Part shown: piece after piece, positions 1-8,802 of the stretch
Position numbering within the stretch: position 1 is the first letter of the stretch
Layout of the letters: each line of letters begins with the position of its first letter
From: an uncultured Lachnospiraceae bacterium
Lineage (GTDB): Bacteria > Bacillota > Clostridia > Lachnospirales > Lachnospiraceae
NCBI GenBank assembly: GCA_902801515.1
Contig: CADCII010000004.1
Coordinates: forward strand, 1-64,000
DNA: 64,000 nucleotides
Reading direction: 5' to 3'
The notes under the pieces: generated by a model
What the model was told of the DNA's origin: nothing
The model's database searches: none
The model's input: only the letters and a program-made list of their open reading frames with translations
Position numbers and translations under genes: made by a program

Positions 1-89
1 ACACAGCCGGCCATTATGGTTGCCTTTGCCTTCTCCCTGGAACTGAAAAAACCGTTCCTTACCAGAAGCACGTCAAGTCTCTCTTTCAT
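1..89 (-). CDS. tlyA: TlyA-family rRNA methyltransferase / hemolysin, N-terminal fragment
   Basis: Only the first 29 codons lie in the window and the gene runs off the left edge. The translation starts MKERLDVLLVRNGFFSSREK and continues AKATIMAGC, which is the S4-type RNA-binding start of TlyA proteins (2'-O-methylation of rRNA in characterised members). Its ATG overlaps the dxs stop codon as ATGA, so it is the last visible gene of the dxs operon and probably translationally coupled. The dxs-tlyA order is common in Firmicutes, which supports the call despite the short fragment. Confidence 0.8.
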   Translation of the reverse strand, partial: MKERLDVLLVRNGFFSSREKAKATIMAGC

Positions 90-1960
90 ATGATAAGCCC
101 GATCATCCTCGTCTGGATCCTCCGGAAGATACTCTCTTCGTCGATGCCCGTCTCTTCCTTCAGTACGCCGACAGATCCTGCCTCAATATACTCATCCGGA
201 AGCGCGATCTGTTCCACTTCAACATCGCAGCCTGTCTGGTTCAGGTAAGATACGACGCTTTCACCAAAACCTCCGCTGATCACATTTTCCTCAAGCGTCA
301 CCAGAAGGGAGTGTTCTGAGGCTGCTGTACGCAGCACTTCTTCATCAAGCGGCTTAACGAACCTGCAATTGATAAGGCTGCAGTTTGCCCCGTTTCTCTT
401 GAGCATGTCCCGCACGGTGTAAGCTGTTTCAACCATGCTGCCGACCGCAAGAAGGCATATATCACTCTCATCGTAGAGGATCTCCCATTTCCCGTATTCC
501 ACAGGAGCGCGGAACTCTCGAAGTCCGTCATAAGCAGTTCCTCTCGGATAGCGGATCGCTGCCGGCCCGTCCGACCCATGGATCGCCCATCTGAGCATAT
601 CCGCAAGTTCCCATTTATTTTTGGGAGCCATCACTGTCATGTTCGGAATCAGGTTCAGATAGGACAGGTCAAATATTCCCTGATGGGTCTCCCCGTCCGC
701 TCCGACAAGACCCGCACGGTCAATGGCAAACACTACATGAAGATTCTGCAGACATACGTCATGTACGATCTGGTCAAACCCTCTCTGCAGAAATGAAGAG
801 TATACCGCGAAGACCGGGATCATCCCGCCCGATGCAAGACCTGCGCAGAAGGTAACTGCATGCTGTTCAGCGATCCCGACGTCAAAAAACCTCTCAGGAT
901 ACATGCCCCGGAACCGGCGAAGGCCTGTTCCGTCCGGCATTGCTGCCGTAACAGCGACAAGATTCGAAACCTCTCTGCCTTCCTTGCACATAACTGTGCT
1001 GAACACATCGCTCCAGTCTGCTTTCGTTTTTTTAGTACTCGGAACTCCGGTCTCGATCTCAAACGGACCGGTTCCATGGAACCTTGCAGGCATCCGCTCC
1101 GCCGGGGCATAGCCTTTCCCCTTGCGGGTAATGACATGCACCAGCACAGGACCCCTGACCTTCCTGGCATTTTTGAAGAGCGTCACCATACGGCTTATGT
1201 TAGAGCCGTCGACCGGTCCGAAGTATGTGATGCCGAGCTGTTCAAAAAACGCTCCGGGAATCAGCACACTCTTCAGGTTTTTCTTTACGTCCCTGATGCG
1301 GCCGATCACATTCTCACCGCCGCCGGGGAGCTGACGCAGCGCATCTTCCGCGGCCCTCTTGAGACCAGTATATGCCTCACTGGTCCTGATTGAGGACAGG
1401 TATGAGGCGAAGCCTCCGACATTCTCGGATATCGACATCCCGTTATCATTCAGAACAATGATAAAATTCGTCTTCATGGCGGATGCATTGTTCAGGGCTT
1501 CATATACCATCCCCCCTGTAAATGAACCGTCTCCGATGATCGATACGACGCAGTACGTGCCGCCGGACAGATCCCTCGCCCGCGCGATCCCAAGTCCAGC
1601 CGATATCGACGTGGAGCTGTGACCGGTATCAAAGACATCACAGTCACTCTCAGACCGCTTCGGGAATCCGGAGAGCCCGCCGTATCTGCGAAGGTTATCA
1701 AACCCCTCTCTGCGTCCTGTCAGGATCTTGTGTGTATATGACTGATGTCCCACATCCCAGATCAGTTTGTCTTCCGGAAGCGTGAAGGCCAGATGAAGGG
1801 CCATGGTCAGTTCGACTGCTCCGAGATTGGATGCCAGATGTCCTCCGGTTTTTGAGATCTTCCTGATCAGAAATGAACGGATCTCCTCTGCCAGTTCCGG
1901 AAGCTGATCCTCCGGTATATTCTTTATGTCATTCGGATTATTGATTGAGTCCAGAATCAT
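86..1960 (-). CDS. dxs: 1-deoxy-D-xylulose-5-phosphate synthase
   Basis: This 624-residue protein has the usual length of DXS. The enzyme condenses pyruvate and glyceraldehyde 3-phosphate, using thiamine diphosphate, as the first step of the MEP isoprenoid pathway. Visible marks are GHLASNLG near residue 40, WDVGHQSYTHKILTGR near 68-83, the diphosphate/Mg site GDGSFTGG followed by ALNNA near 145, and the transketolase-type IAEQHAV motif near 370 that carries the catalytic Glu. The start lies one base after the ispA stop, and the end overlaps tlyA. It therefore sits beside the enzyme that consumes its downstream products. Confidence 0.97.
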   Translation of the reverse strand: MILDSINNPNDIKNIPEDQLPELAEEIRSFLIRKISKTGGHLASNLGAVELTMALHLAFTLPEDKLIWDVGHQSYTHKILTGRREGFDNLRRYGGLSGFPKRSESDCDVFDTGHSSTSISAGLGIARARDLSGGTYCVVSIIGDGSFTGGMVYEALNNASAMKTNFIIVLNDNGMSISENVGGFASYLSSIRTSEAYTGLKRAAEDALRQLPGGGENVIGRIRDVKKNLKSVLIPGAFFEQLGITYFGPVDGSNISRMVTLFKNARKVRGPVLVHVITRKGKGYAPAERMPARFHGTGPFEIETGVPSTKKTKADWSDVFSTVMCKEGREVSNLVAVTAAMPDGTGLRRFRGMYPERFFDVGIAEQHAVTFCAGLASGGMIPVFAVYSSFLQRGFDQIVHDVCLQNLHVVFAIDRAGLVGADGETHQGIFDLSYLNLIPNMTVMAPKNKWELADMLRWAIHGSDGPAAIRYPRGTAYDGLREFRAPVEYGKWEILYDESDICLLAVGSMVETAYTVRDMLKRNGANCSLINCRFVKPLDEEVLRTAASEHSLLVTLEENVISGGFGESVVSYLNQTGCDVEVEQIALPDEYIEAGSVGVLKEETGIDEESIFRRIQTRMIGLII

Positions 1961-1961
1961 A

Positions 1962-2870
1962 TCATTTACGCCTTGTTGCCAGCTCCTCCAGAAGCTGACG
2001 AAGGAATCCGTGTTCAGCGTTCAGGGAATCAAATGTTCCAAGCGCCCTCTCCGACAGCTGCTCAACTTTGTGGCGTCCGGCCTGCACACCGAACAGCGAG
2101 ATATATGTGGTCTTCTTATTTCTCACGTCAGAGCCGATCGGTTTGCCAGTTTCCTGCTCGTTGCCGGTCACGTCAAGAATGTCATCCCTGATCTGAAACG
2201 CAAGTCCTATGTCACTTCCGATCTCTTCCAGTTTCCGGACCTGGTCACTGTCTGCGCCGGCCAGGATTGCCCCGATCATAAGGCTTCCCTCGATCAGAGC
2301 GCCTGTCTTGGTCTTATTGATAAATTCAACCTGATTCTCGGTCAGTGCCTGTCCATCATGCTCAACGTCACAGGACTGCCCGCCCAGCATCCCGTTGATG
2401 CCGGATTTAAATGCAAGTACTCTCAGCGCCTCTGCGACCCTGGTATAGCCTGATACAGGATCGTCTGCCTTCAAAACCTGGTCAAAGGCCCGAAAGGCTG
2501 TCTCGTACGCATAGTTCAGAAGGACATCTCCCGCCATGATTGCCAGAGGCTCCCCAAATTCTTTGTGGGTGGTCTTCCTGCCTCTTCTCATTGCGTCATT
2601 ATCCAGCGCCGGAAGATCGTCATGGATCAGGGAAGAATTATGTATCATCTCCATCGCCGCCATGAACGGCCCGATGACAGTTCCCCTGCCGCCGTACATC
2701 TGGTAAGTGCACTCCATCATCATCGGACGAAGCCTCTTGCCGCCGGCTTCCATGCTGTAATTGACTGCCTCAATAACTGTCTTCTGAAACCCCTTCTCCT
2801 GCGGCAGATAGTCCCGCAGCACCGCATTTACGTGCGCGGTCCTTGCCTTTAATTCATCATTGAAATTCAT
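1962..2870 (-). CDS. ispA: Polyprenyl (farnesyl/geranyl) diphosphate synthase
   Basis: A 302-residue trans-prenyltransferase. It makes geranyl/farnesyl diphosphate from IPP and DMAPP, feeding undecaprenyl carrier and quinone synthesis. The isopentenyl-binding GGKRLRP motif is at about 43-49. The first aspartate-rich motif DDLPALDND at about 84-92 has the two-residue insertion typical of bacterial short-chain enzymes. The second, FQIRDDILD, is near 226. It lies between xseB and dxs, as in many Firmicutes. The exact chain length of the product cannot be decided from the motifs alone. Confidence 0.93.
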   Translation of the reverse strand: MNFNDELKARTAHVNAVLRDYLPQEKGFQKTVIEAVNYSMEAGGKRLRPMMMECTYQMYGGRGTVIGPFMAAMEMIHNSSLIHDDLPALDNDAMRRGRKTTHKEFGEPLAIMAGDVLLNYAYETAFRAFDQVLKADDPVSGYTRVAEALRVLAFKSGINGMLGGQSCDVEHDGQALTENQVEFINKTKTGALIEGSLMIGAILAGADSDQVRKLEEIGSDIGLAFQIRDDILDVTGNEQETGKPIGSDVRNKKTTYISLFGVQAGRHKVEQLSERALGTFDSLNAEHGFLRQLLEELATRRK

Positions 2871-2893
2871 AGCTGCACCCGTTAGTTTCCCTG

Positions 2894-3154
2894 TTACTCA
2901 TTTCCTGCCAGATTCTCATCAAACGGACTGAGAGTAAACTCCTCCCCGCTGCCTGTCTGCTGAAGCACCTGGACCTGTTTGCGGACCAGATCGATCCGCC
3001 CGTTCGCACTCTTCAGAAGTTCGCTTCCTTCCTTGTACAAGGCAAATGAAGCCTCCAGTCCGACCGATGCGTCTTCCAGTGAAGAGGTGATCTCATCAAG
3101 CCGTCCGAAGATCTGTTCCAGTGTCATCTCCTGCGTGGTGTTATCCTTGTCCAT
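2894..3154 (-). CDS. xseB: Exodeoxyribonuclease VII small subunit
   Basis: An 86-residue acidic, helical protein. MTLEQIFGRLDEITSSLED followed by GLEASFALYKEGSELLK matches the conserved core of XseB, which binds the C-terminal part of the large subunit. The first codons overlap the end of xseA by 14 bases, so the two subunits are probably translated in a coupled way. M10 could be an alternative start, but M1 keeps the overlap with xseA. Confidence 0.93.
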   Translation of the reverse strand: MDKDNTTQEMTLEQIFGRLDEITSSLEDASVGLEASFALYKEGSELLKSANGRIDLVRKQVQVLQQTGSGEEFTLSPFDENLAGNE

Positions 3155-4439
3155 ATTGACTCCTTACTTCCTCAGCCCTGGTCTTTACACTGCCGTCACG
3201 AAGGCGCACAGTCATCAGATCTCCGGGAGATATACCGCTGACCGAACGTATCCCCTTTCCGTCAGGACCTTCCACATAGGCAAATCCTGCATCCAGTTTT
3301 GCCTGCGGCGACAGCGCCTCCAGGCGGCTTTCCAGCAGTGAAGCTCTGTGCTGCGCGGATATCAGTTTATCCGCGATCCCCTGCCCGAGCGCAGTCTGCC
3401 TGCGTTCAAGTTCCACGGATGCATCCTTCAGCCGCACATCCATGAGACTGTCCATCTTCTCTGTCGTCTGTGCCAGAAAATGGATCCCCTCTCTCAGTTT
3501 TCCCTCTGGTCCTTTCAGCTGCAGCTTCAGGGCATACCGTTCGGCAGTCTGGCGGCTCATGTCGAGCCGGTGCCTGATCAGGCGCGTCATTCTCAGACTC
3601 TTCTCCTGCAGACGCAGAAGCGTATCCTCCATATCAGCGACCGCAAGCTCCGCTCCTGCCGAAGGAGTGGGTGCTCTGAGATCCGCCACATAATCCGCGA
3701 TAGTCGTATCCGTCTCATGGCCGACTGCCGAGATCACCGGTGTACTGCAGTTCCAGATAGCGTACGCGACATTCTCCTCATTAAAAGCCCACAGATCTTC
3801 TATGGACCCTCCGCCTCTTCCGGCGATGATCACATCCACACAGCCCACCGCATCCAGCGCCGCAATACCCGCCGCAACAGAGTCCGCCGAACCGTCGCCC
3901 TGCACCCTTGCAGGATACAGGATGATCTGTATGCCCGGGTTCCTGCGCCTGGCCACATTGATAATGTCTCTCACTGCGGCTCCCGTCGAAGCCGTTACGA
4001 CTCCCAGCGTCCTGACATATTCCGGTATCGGCTTCTTGTAGGAAGGATCAAACATTCCCATTTCCTGCAGTTTTGCCTTCAGAGCCTCATACTGCTCATA
4101 GAGCCTGCCGACTCCTGACTCCATCCGCACAGCGGTGACATAGAGCTGATAGGTACCGTCTCTCTCATAGACACTGGCCTGTCCGAACACGATCACACTG
4201 TCCCCGTCCTTCAGTATGCTCTTCAGAGTCCTTACGCTGGAGGCCCACATCACACAGCGGATCTGGCTCTTCTCGTCCTTGAGCGAAAAATACAGATGTC
4301 CGCTGCTGGCATACTTTACATTGGACAGTTCACCTCTGACATAGATATGGTTCAGCACAGGGTCTTCCGAAAAGAGTGAGCTGATATGATGATTGACGGC
4401 AGTCACCGTGTAGACCGGCGGTCTTGTCCGGTTCACCAT
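3141..4439 (-). CDS. xseA: Exodeoxyribonuclease VII large subunit
   Basis: A 432-residue protein. It has the N-terminal OB-fold (VYTVTAVNHHISSLF through YVRGELSNV and HLYFSLKD, residues 9-55). This is followed by the catalytic domain with GVVTASTGAAVRDI, DVIIAGRGGGSIEDLW and VISAVGHETDTTIADYVAD. A long helical region follows. ExoVII degrades single-stranded DNA to oligonucleotides. It sits directly downstream of nusB and overlaps xseB. Confidence 0.96.
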   Translation of the reverse strand: MVNRTRPPVYTVTAVNHHISSLFSEDPVLNHIYVRGELSNVKYASSGHLYFSLKDEKSQIRCVMWASSVRTLKSILKDGDSVIVFGQASVYERDGTYQLYVTAVRMESGVGRLYEQYEALKAKLQEMGMFDPSYKKPIPEYVRTLGVVTASTGAAVRDIINVARRRNPGIQIILYPARVQGDGSADSVAAGIAALDAVGCVDVIIAGRGGGSIEDLWAFNEENVAYAIWNCSTPVISAVGHETDTTIADYVADLRAPTPSAGAELAVADMEDTLLRLQEKSLRMTRLIRHRLDMSRQTAERYALKLQLKGPEGKLREGIHFLAQTTEKMDSLMDVRLKDASVELERRQTALGQGIADKLISAQHRASLLESRLEALSPQAKLDAGFAYVEGPDGKGIRSVSGISPGDLMTVRLRDGSVKTRAEEVRSQYGQG

Positions 4440-4464
4440 AGGTCTTCCTCTCCTGCCTCCGGGA

Positions 4465-4917
4465 TCATTCTTTCCCGGCTTCTGCCTGACGCTGTACCTT
4501 TCCGAGGATACCGTTCACAAAGGAAAATGAATCGTCTCCCCCGAACTTCTTGGCCAGAAGGACCGCCTCGTTGATCGCAACGCCTGCAGGAATGCTCTCA
4601 TCAAAAAAGAGTTCATACACGCCAAGCCTCAGGATCGCAAGGTCTGCTCTGCTCATCCGGTCCGTCTTCCATCCAACGGACGCATCGTCAAGGATCTGGT
4701 CGATCTCTTCTCTCTTAGCGCAGACTGCCATCGCCTTCTTCTTGACTTCCTCCCGCTCTTCTTCCGGAACATCCTGAGGGGAATAATCCAGTCCGTCCCC
4801 GCCGGCATGGGTGAAATAAAGATCCAGCTGCGCCATCAGGTCTTCATCTGATGTGAGATAAAAATCACTGGTAAACAATTCATTGAATATGTGTTCTCTT
4901 AATTCTCTTCTGGTCAT
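4465..4917 (-). CDS. nusB: Transcription antitermination factor NusB
   Basis: A 150-residue all-helical RNA-binding factor that, with NusE/S10, acts at boxA in rRNA antitermination. The start MTRRELREHIFNELF is preceded by GAGGT six bases upstream. The frame is open further upstream, but those alternative starts lack a ribosome binding site. The core includes RMSRADLAILRLGVYELFF and AINEAVLLAKKFGGDDSFSFVNGIL, the NusB C-terminal signature. It lies between the Asp23 gene and xseA, a common Clostridia arrangement. Confidence 0.95.
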   Translation of the reverse strand: MTRRELREHIFNELFTSDFYLTSDEDLMAQLDLYFTHAGGDGLDYSPQDVPEEEREEVKKKAMAVCAKREEIDQILDDASVGWKTDRMSRADLAILRLGVYELFFDESIPAGVAINEAVLLAKKFGGDDSFSFVNGILGKVQRQAEAGKE

Positions 4918-5052
4918 AGGAACCTCTGTAATCCTCATAAGATAAAAGCTGCCGTGAAAACCGATCCTGTATTCACATATCCTCGGTATTCCGGCAGCTT
5001 GGTGTGCTCCAATATAGATCACTGGAAAGGTACGTTCTGCAGCAGTCTGCAG

Positions 5053-5448
5053 TTACTGGGCGTTCTGTGTTCCGGCTTTTTCCATCACAACACTGTTCAC
5101 TCTGACATTGACTTCAGATACTGTCAGCCCTGTCATGGTTTCGATCGCTGTGGCAACTCTGTCCTGGACGGCTGCACTGGTCTCCGGTACATTGTATCCG
5201 TAGCTGATATTGACCTTCAGCCACACGTGTACCTGGCCGTTTTCAACAGTCAGGCGGATCGCCTTGTTGAGGCTCTTGAATCCGGTCCGGCTGATCAGTT
5301 CACGCGTTGTATTGCCTGCCAGCGATGCCACGCCTTTGACATCAGAAGCAGCAAGTCCCGCAATAACGGACACGACGTCATCCGCAATCTTTACTTCGCC
5401 CTTCTCCCCTGCTTTGAGGGTGTTCACATGCGTTGCTTCTCCTGCCAT
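5053..5448 (-). CDS. Asp23/Gls24 family envelope stress response protein
   Basis: A 131-residue protein with the family core: KIADDVVSVIAGLAASDVKG near the N-terminus, and VWLKVNISYGYNVPE with a final VNVRVNSVVM. Members are abundant cytoplasmic or membrane-tethered proteins linked to alkaline or envelope stress. The precise role is unknown. The frame is open from a TTG at 5469, but an AGGAGG lies inside that stretch eight bases before the ATG at 5448. The shorter start (MAGEATHV) is therefore preferred. It is the first gene after the promoter and leads the nusB-xse-isp-dxs operon. Confidence 0.9.
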   Translation of the reverse strand: MAGEATHVNTLKAGEKGEVKIADDVVSVIAGLAASDVKGVASLAGNTTRELISRTGFKSLNKAIRLTVENGQVHVWLKVNISYGYNVPETSAAVQDRVATAIETMTGLTVSEVNVRVNSVVMEKAGTQNAQ

Positions 5449-5517
5449 GAATGATATCCTCCTGCTCAAATCTCCGGGAAGGAATGAAACTGTACTCCTT
5501 TCCGAAACTTTCTATTC

Positions 5518-5546
5518 ATATTACAGCATCAGTGCTCACAAATCAA
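5518..5546 (-). promoter_or_regulatory. Sigma-A promoter of the Asp23-nusB-dxs operon
   Basis: Read on the minus strand, the -35 box is TTGATT (5546-5541) and the -10 box is TAATAT (5523-5518), separated by exactly 17 bases. It sits immediately after the prfC stop codon and about 70 bases before the Asp23 start, so the operon starts independently of prfC. Confidence 0.72.
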
Positions 5547-5547
5547 G

Positions 5548-7137
5548 TTAACGGGCGAACTCCTGCAGGATCAGGCCAGGATTGCGGTCCTCTACCATCC
5601 CGACTGACCAGCTGTTGACAAACAGCAGAAGCGGGCGGTTTTTCAGGTCTACGATCCGCTTCATGTCAGAGGTTCCCGTGATCGACTCGACATCCACTTC
5701 ATCCGGATTGCCGATCCAGCGGATATATTCGTAAGGAAGCTGGTCCATCCGGATATCGACATTGTATTCATTTTCCAGACGGTATTTCAGAACGTCAAAC
5801 TGCAGGACGCCTACAACTCCTACGATCGTCTCCTCAAGGCTTCCGTTAGGCTCCTCAAAGATCTGGATCGCGCCTTCCTGTGCGATCTGGGTCATGCCCT
5901 TGACGAACTGCTTTCTCTTCATCGTATCCATGGGACGGACTCTTGAGAAATGTTCCGGAGCGAAGGTCGGGATGCCTTCATAAGCAAACTTCCGGCCCGG
6001 CATGCATACCGTATCGCCGATGGAGAACACACCCGGATCAAAGACTCCTATGATATCACCGGCATAAGCCTCGGATACAACATGGCGCTGCTCCGCCATC
6101 ATCTGCTGGGGCTGGCTGAGCCTCATCTTCCTGCCGCCCTGGACATGGAATACTTCCTTCTCCGCTTCAAACTTGCCCGAACAGATGCGCATGAAAGCGA
6201 TCCTGTCACGGTGCATCTTATTCATGTTTGCCTGGATCTTAAAGACAAACGCCGAAAACGGCTCCTCAACAGGATCCACAACACCGCAGTCTGCCGTGCG
6301 CGCAAGAGGCGGCGTCGTCATCTCGAGGAAATACTTCAGGAAGATCTCAACGCCGAAGTTGGTCAGAGCGGATCCGAAGAATACCGGTGACAGCTGTCCT
6401 GCAGACACCTTCTCCTGATCAAACTCAGCGGAAGCGCCGTCCAGAAGTTCGATCTCTGAGAGCAGGTTCTCTCTTGCTTCTTCCCCTATAAACTCACTCA
6501 GCGCCGGATCATCGATGTCGATCTGTGTCGCAACGCCTTCCTTTGTCCCCTTCTGTGTATCCTGGTAGGTCACCACATGACGGCTGCGGCGGTCATATAC
6601 GCCCCGAAACTCCCTGCCGGAACCAATCGGCCAGTTCATGGGACAGGTGGCGATCCCAAGTTCCTTCTCAATGTCATCCAGAAGATCAAAAGTATCATTC
6701 GCATCCCTGTCCAGCTTATTTATAAAAGTGAAGATCGGGATATGGCGCATGACACAGACTTTGAACAGTTTTCTGGTCTGTGCCTCAACACCTTTGGACG
6801 CGTCTATGACCATCACAGCGGAATCTGCCGCCATAAGAGTCCGGTAGGTATCCTCCGAGAAGTCCTGATGACCGGGGGTATCCAGGATATTGATGCAGTA
6901 TCCGCCATAATTGAACTGCAGTACGGAGCTGGTGACAGAGATACCTCTCTCCTTCTCAATCTCCATCCAGTCGGAGACTGCATGCCTGGCGGTCGCCTTA
7001 CCCTTGACTGAACCGGCAAGATTGATGGCCCCTCCGTAGAGCAGGAACTTCTCTGTCAGAGTCGTTTTTCCTGCGTCAGGGTGGGATATGATCGCAAATG
7101 TTCTTCTCTTCTCTATCTCTTCTCTTAGATTGCTCAA
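5548..7137 (-). CDS. prfC: Peptide chain release factor 3
   Basis: A 529-residue translational GTPase that recycles RF1/RF2 from the ribosome after termination. The P-loop SHPDAGKTTLTEK is at about 18-30, the G3 motif DTPGHQDFSEDT near 86 and FINKLDR near 140. The RF3-specific C-terminal region is present (VVGVLQFDVLKYRLENEYN). The start fits the published length of the family. It is transcribed alone from its own promoter, divergently from arcC. Confidence 0.97.
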   Translation of the reverse strand: MSNLREEIEKRRTFAIISHPDAGKTTLTEKFLLYGGAINLAGSVKGKATARHAVSDWMEIEKERGISVTSSVLQFNYGGYCINILDTPGHQDFSEDTYRTLMAADSAVMVIDASKGVEAQTRKLFKVCVMRHIPIFTFINKLDRDANDTFDLLDDIEKELGIATCPMNWPIGSGREFRGVYDRRSRHVVTYQDTQKGTKEGVATQIDIDDPALSEFIGEEARENLLSEIELLDGASAEFDQEKVSAGQLSPVFFGSALTNFGVEIFLKYFLEMTTPPLARTADCGVVDPVEEPFSAFVFKIQANMNKMHRDRIAFMRICSGKFEAEKEVFHVQGGRKMRLSQPQQMMAEQRHVVSEAYAGDIIGVFDPGVFSIGDTVCMPGRKFAYEGIPTFAPEHFSRVRPMDTMKRKQFVKGMTQIAQEGAIQIFEEPNGSLEETIVGVVGVLQFDVLKYRLENEYNVDIRMDQLPYEYIRWIGNPDEVDVESITGTSDMKRIVDLKNRPLLLFVNSWSVGMVEDRNPGLILQEFAR

Positions 7138-7181
7138 TGCCGCTGCTCCTGTCTGAGTTGATTCATCTGATATAACGACTT

Positions 7182-7210
7182 ATCTTACCAATCCTTCGAA
7201 TAAGTGTCAA
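7182..7210 (-). promoter_or_regulatory. Sigma-A promoter of prfC
   Basis: On the minus strand a consensus -35 TTGACA (7210-7205) is followed after 17 bases by TAAGAT (7187-7182). It lies about 45 bases upstream of the prfC start codon. It is divergent from the arcC promoter about 90 bases away. Confidence 0.8.
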
Positions 7211-7297
7211 TTCACATTCCCGGCTGCTTCTTGCCCGTTTCCCGTACCGGATCTGCAAAGCCTCTTTCACTCTTCACTCTGCATTAAGTTGATTAAG

Positions 7298-7326
7298 TTG
7301 TCAGAAGCCTTCCCTTTGGGTATAAT
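7298..7326 (+). promoter_or_regulatory. Sigma-A promoter of arcC
   Basis: TTGTCA (7298-7303), a 17-base spacer and a perfect TATAAT (7321-7326) precede arcC. An AAGGAG ribosome binding site at 7377-7382 lies seven bases before the ATG. The leader of about 55 bases shows no obvious riboswitch fold. Confidence 0.82.
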
Positions 7327-7389
7327 AACAAAGAATATCGCAGCGCCGGACAATGTGCGCTGTCTTCAGCCAGGCGAAGGAGTTGGATT

Positions 7390-8319
7390 ATGAGTGAGAA
7401 ACGCGTTGTTGTTGCACTTGGTCACCAGGCTCTGGGAACAGATTTTCCCGGGCAGTATAAAGCGGTACATTCTTCTGTAAAAGTTCTTGCCGACCTGATC
7501 GAAGATGGATGCCAGCTTATCATTACCCACAGCAATGCGCCGCAGGTCGGTCTGATCCATACCGCGCTGAATGAATACGCGAAGAATCACGAGACCAGCA
7601 ATGCGCCGATGTCTATCTGCTCATCCATGAGCCAGGGTTTCATCGGATATGATATCCAGAACATGCTCCGCACAGAGCTGATCTCCCGGGGCATCTACAG
7701 GACCGTATCAACGATCATCACACAGGTAATCGTTGACCCCTATGACGATGCATTCTATCATCCCATCAAAGTGATCGGACGCTGTCTTACGAGGGAAGAA
7801 GCCGATGCGGAAGAGGCAAAGGGCAACTATGTCGTCGAAGATCCCGGAAAGGGATTCAGACGTATCGTAGCCAGCCCGAAGCCGGTTGATATTGTAGAGA
7901 TCGACGCGATCAACGCTCTTGTCAAAGCAGGCCAGATCGTCATCGCAGGCGGCGGAGGCGGCATCCCGGTCCTCAAACAGCCGCACAGGCTCAAGAGCGC
8001 CAGCGCTATTGTTGAAAAAGATCTTACCGCAGGAAAACTGGCAGACCTCACCGACGCCGACATGCTCATGATCCTGACTTCCGAGGAACAGGTCTCCATT
8101 CACTATAATACGGATCAGAGACAGCCTCTTGGACATATATCTGCCGCCCAGGCACGCACCTATATCGATGACGGCGAGTTTGACGAGAAGGGCATGCTTC
8201 CGAAGATGGAGGCGAGCGTGAACTTTGTCTCACAGAAAGCAGGCCGCCAGGCAGTCATCACTTCCATTGAACATGCTGTGGAAGCATTGCACGGTGAAGC
8301 CGGAACTATCATATCCTGA
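7390..8319 (+). CDS. arcC: Carbamate kinase
   Basis: A 309-residue amino acid kinase. It makes ATP from carbamoyl phosphate and ADP, usually at the end of the arginine deiminase or agmatine/purine breakdown pathways. The N-terminal VVALGHQALG is a slightly altered form of the usual ALGGNAL loop. SNAPQVG follows near 58-64, and the nucleotide-binding glycine cluster IVIAGGGGGIPV and the final FVSQKAGRQAVITS stretch are intact. It is a single-gene unit with its own promoter and terminator. No arcA or arcB is nearby, so the source of carbamoyl phosphate must be encoded elsewhere. Confidence 0.95.
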   Translation: MSEKRVVVALGHQALGTDFPGQYKAVHSSVKVLADLIEDGCQLIITHSNAPQVGLIHTALNEYAKNHETSNAPMSICSSMSQGFIGYDIQNMLRTELISRGIYRTVSTIITQVIVDPYDDAFYHPIKVIGRCLTREEADAEEAKGNYVVEDPGKGFRRIVASPKPVDIVEIDAINALVKAGQIVIAGGGGGIPVLKQPHRLKSASAIVEKDLTAGKLADLTDADMLMILTSEEQVSIHYNTDQRQPLGHISAAQARTYIDDGEFDEKGMLPKMEASVNFVSQKAGRQAVITSIEHAVEALHGEAGTIIS

Positions 8320-8332
8320 CCGTCGAAGTTAT

Positions 8333-8361
8333 AAAGATCCCGCCCATCAGGCGGGATCTTT
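8333..8361. terminator. Bidirectional intrinsic terminator between arcC and the ACT gene
   Basis: A perfect 12-bp stem AAAGATCCCGCC / GGCGGGATCTTT with loop CATCA is followed by a short T run on the plus strand and preceded by A residues. It lies between two convergent genes and directly abuts the ACT gene stop, so it can serve both. Confidence 0.85.
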
Positions 8362-8364
8362 TTC

Positions 8365-8787
8365 TCAGCTCATCGCGGATTCTTCAACTACTTTATAGCC
8401 TTTGCCCCGCAGCCCTTCTTCCACTTCCCATATATCATCGGTACTGAATACCATGATCGGAAGTCCGCTCTTACGGTCGAAAGAAAGATACAGATAGTAT
8501 ACGTTGATATTCATCTCAAGCAGAGTCTTCAGAAGACTGTTCAGGTTTCCGACCTTATCCTCGATCTCCACTCCGATCACATCTTTCAGAGAGCACAGAT
8601 ATCCGGCCTGCGTCAGTGCGTTCATCGCCACATCAGGAGATGACACGACCATGCGGTTAACACCGTACTCAGCCCCGTCATCCGTCATGGATCCAAGTAT
8701 GTTAATATCATGCTCCAGGAGGATCGCTGTGATATGTTCCAGCGTCCCCTTTTTATTCTCTGCGTATAAGGATATCTGTTTCAGCAT
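8365..8787 (-). CDS. Tandem ACT-domain protein
   Basis: A 140-residue protein made of two ACT repeats: residues 1-70 (MLKQISLYAENKKGTLEHI, then INILGSMTDD) and about 72-140 (VEIEDKVGNLNSLLKTLLE, then NINVYYLYLSF). ACT pairs bind small ligands, usually amino acids. No enzyme domain is attached, so it is probably a stand-alone sensor or regulatory subunit. It follows trmD by 15 bases and occupies the position where rplS usually lies. The ligand is unknown. Confidence 0.85.
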   Translation of the reverse strand: MLKQISLYAENKKGTLEHITAILLEHDINILGSMTDDGAEYGVNRMVVSSPDVAMNALTQAGYLCSLKDVIGVEIEDKVGNLNSLLKTLLEMNINVYYLYLSFDRKSGLPIMVFSTDDIWEVEEGLRGKGYKVVEESAMS

Positions 8788-8802
8788 TTTCCGTTCCTCT
8801 TT

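Noticed and set aside
7327-7389. Possible regulatory RNA leader before arcC.
   Set aside because: The leader is about 55 bases and shows no strong hairpin or known riboswitch core.
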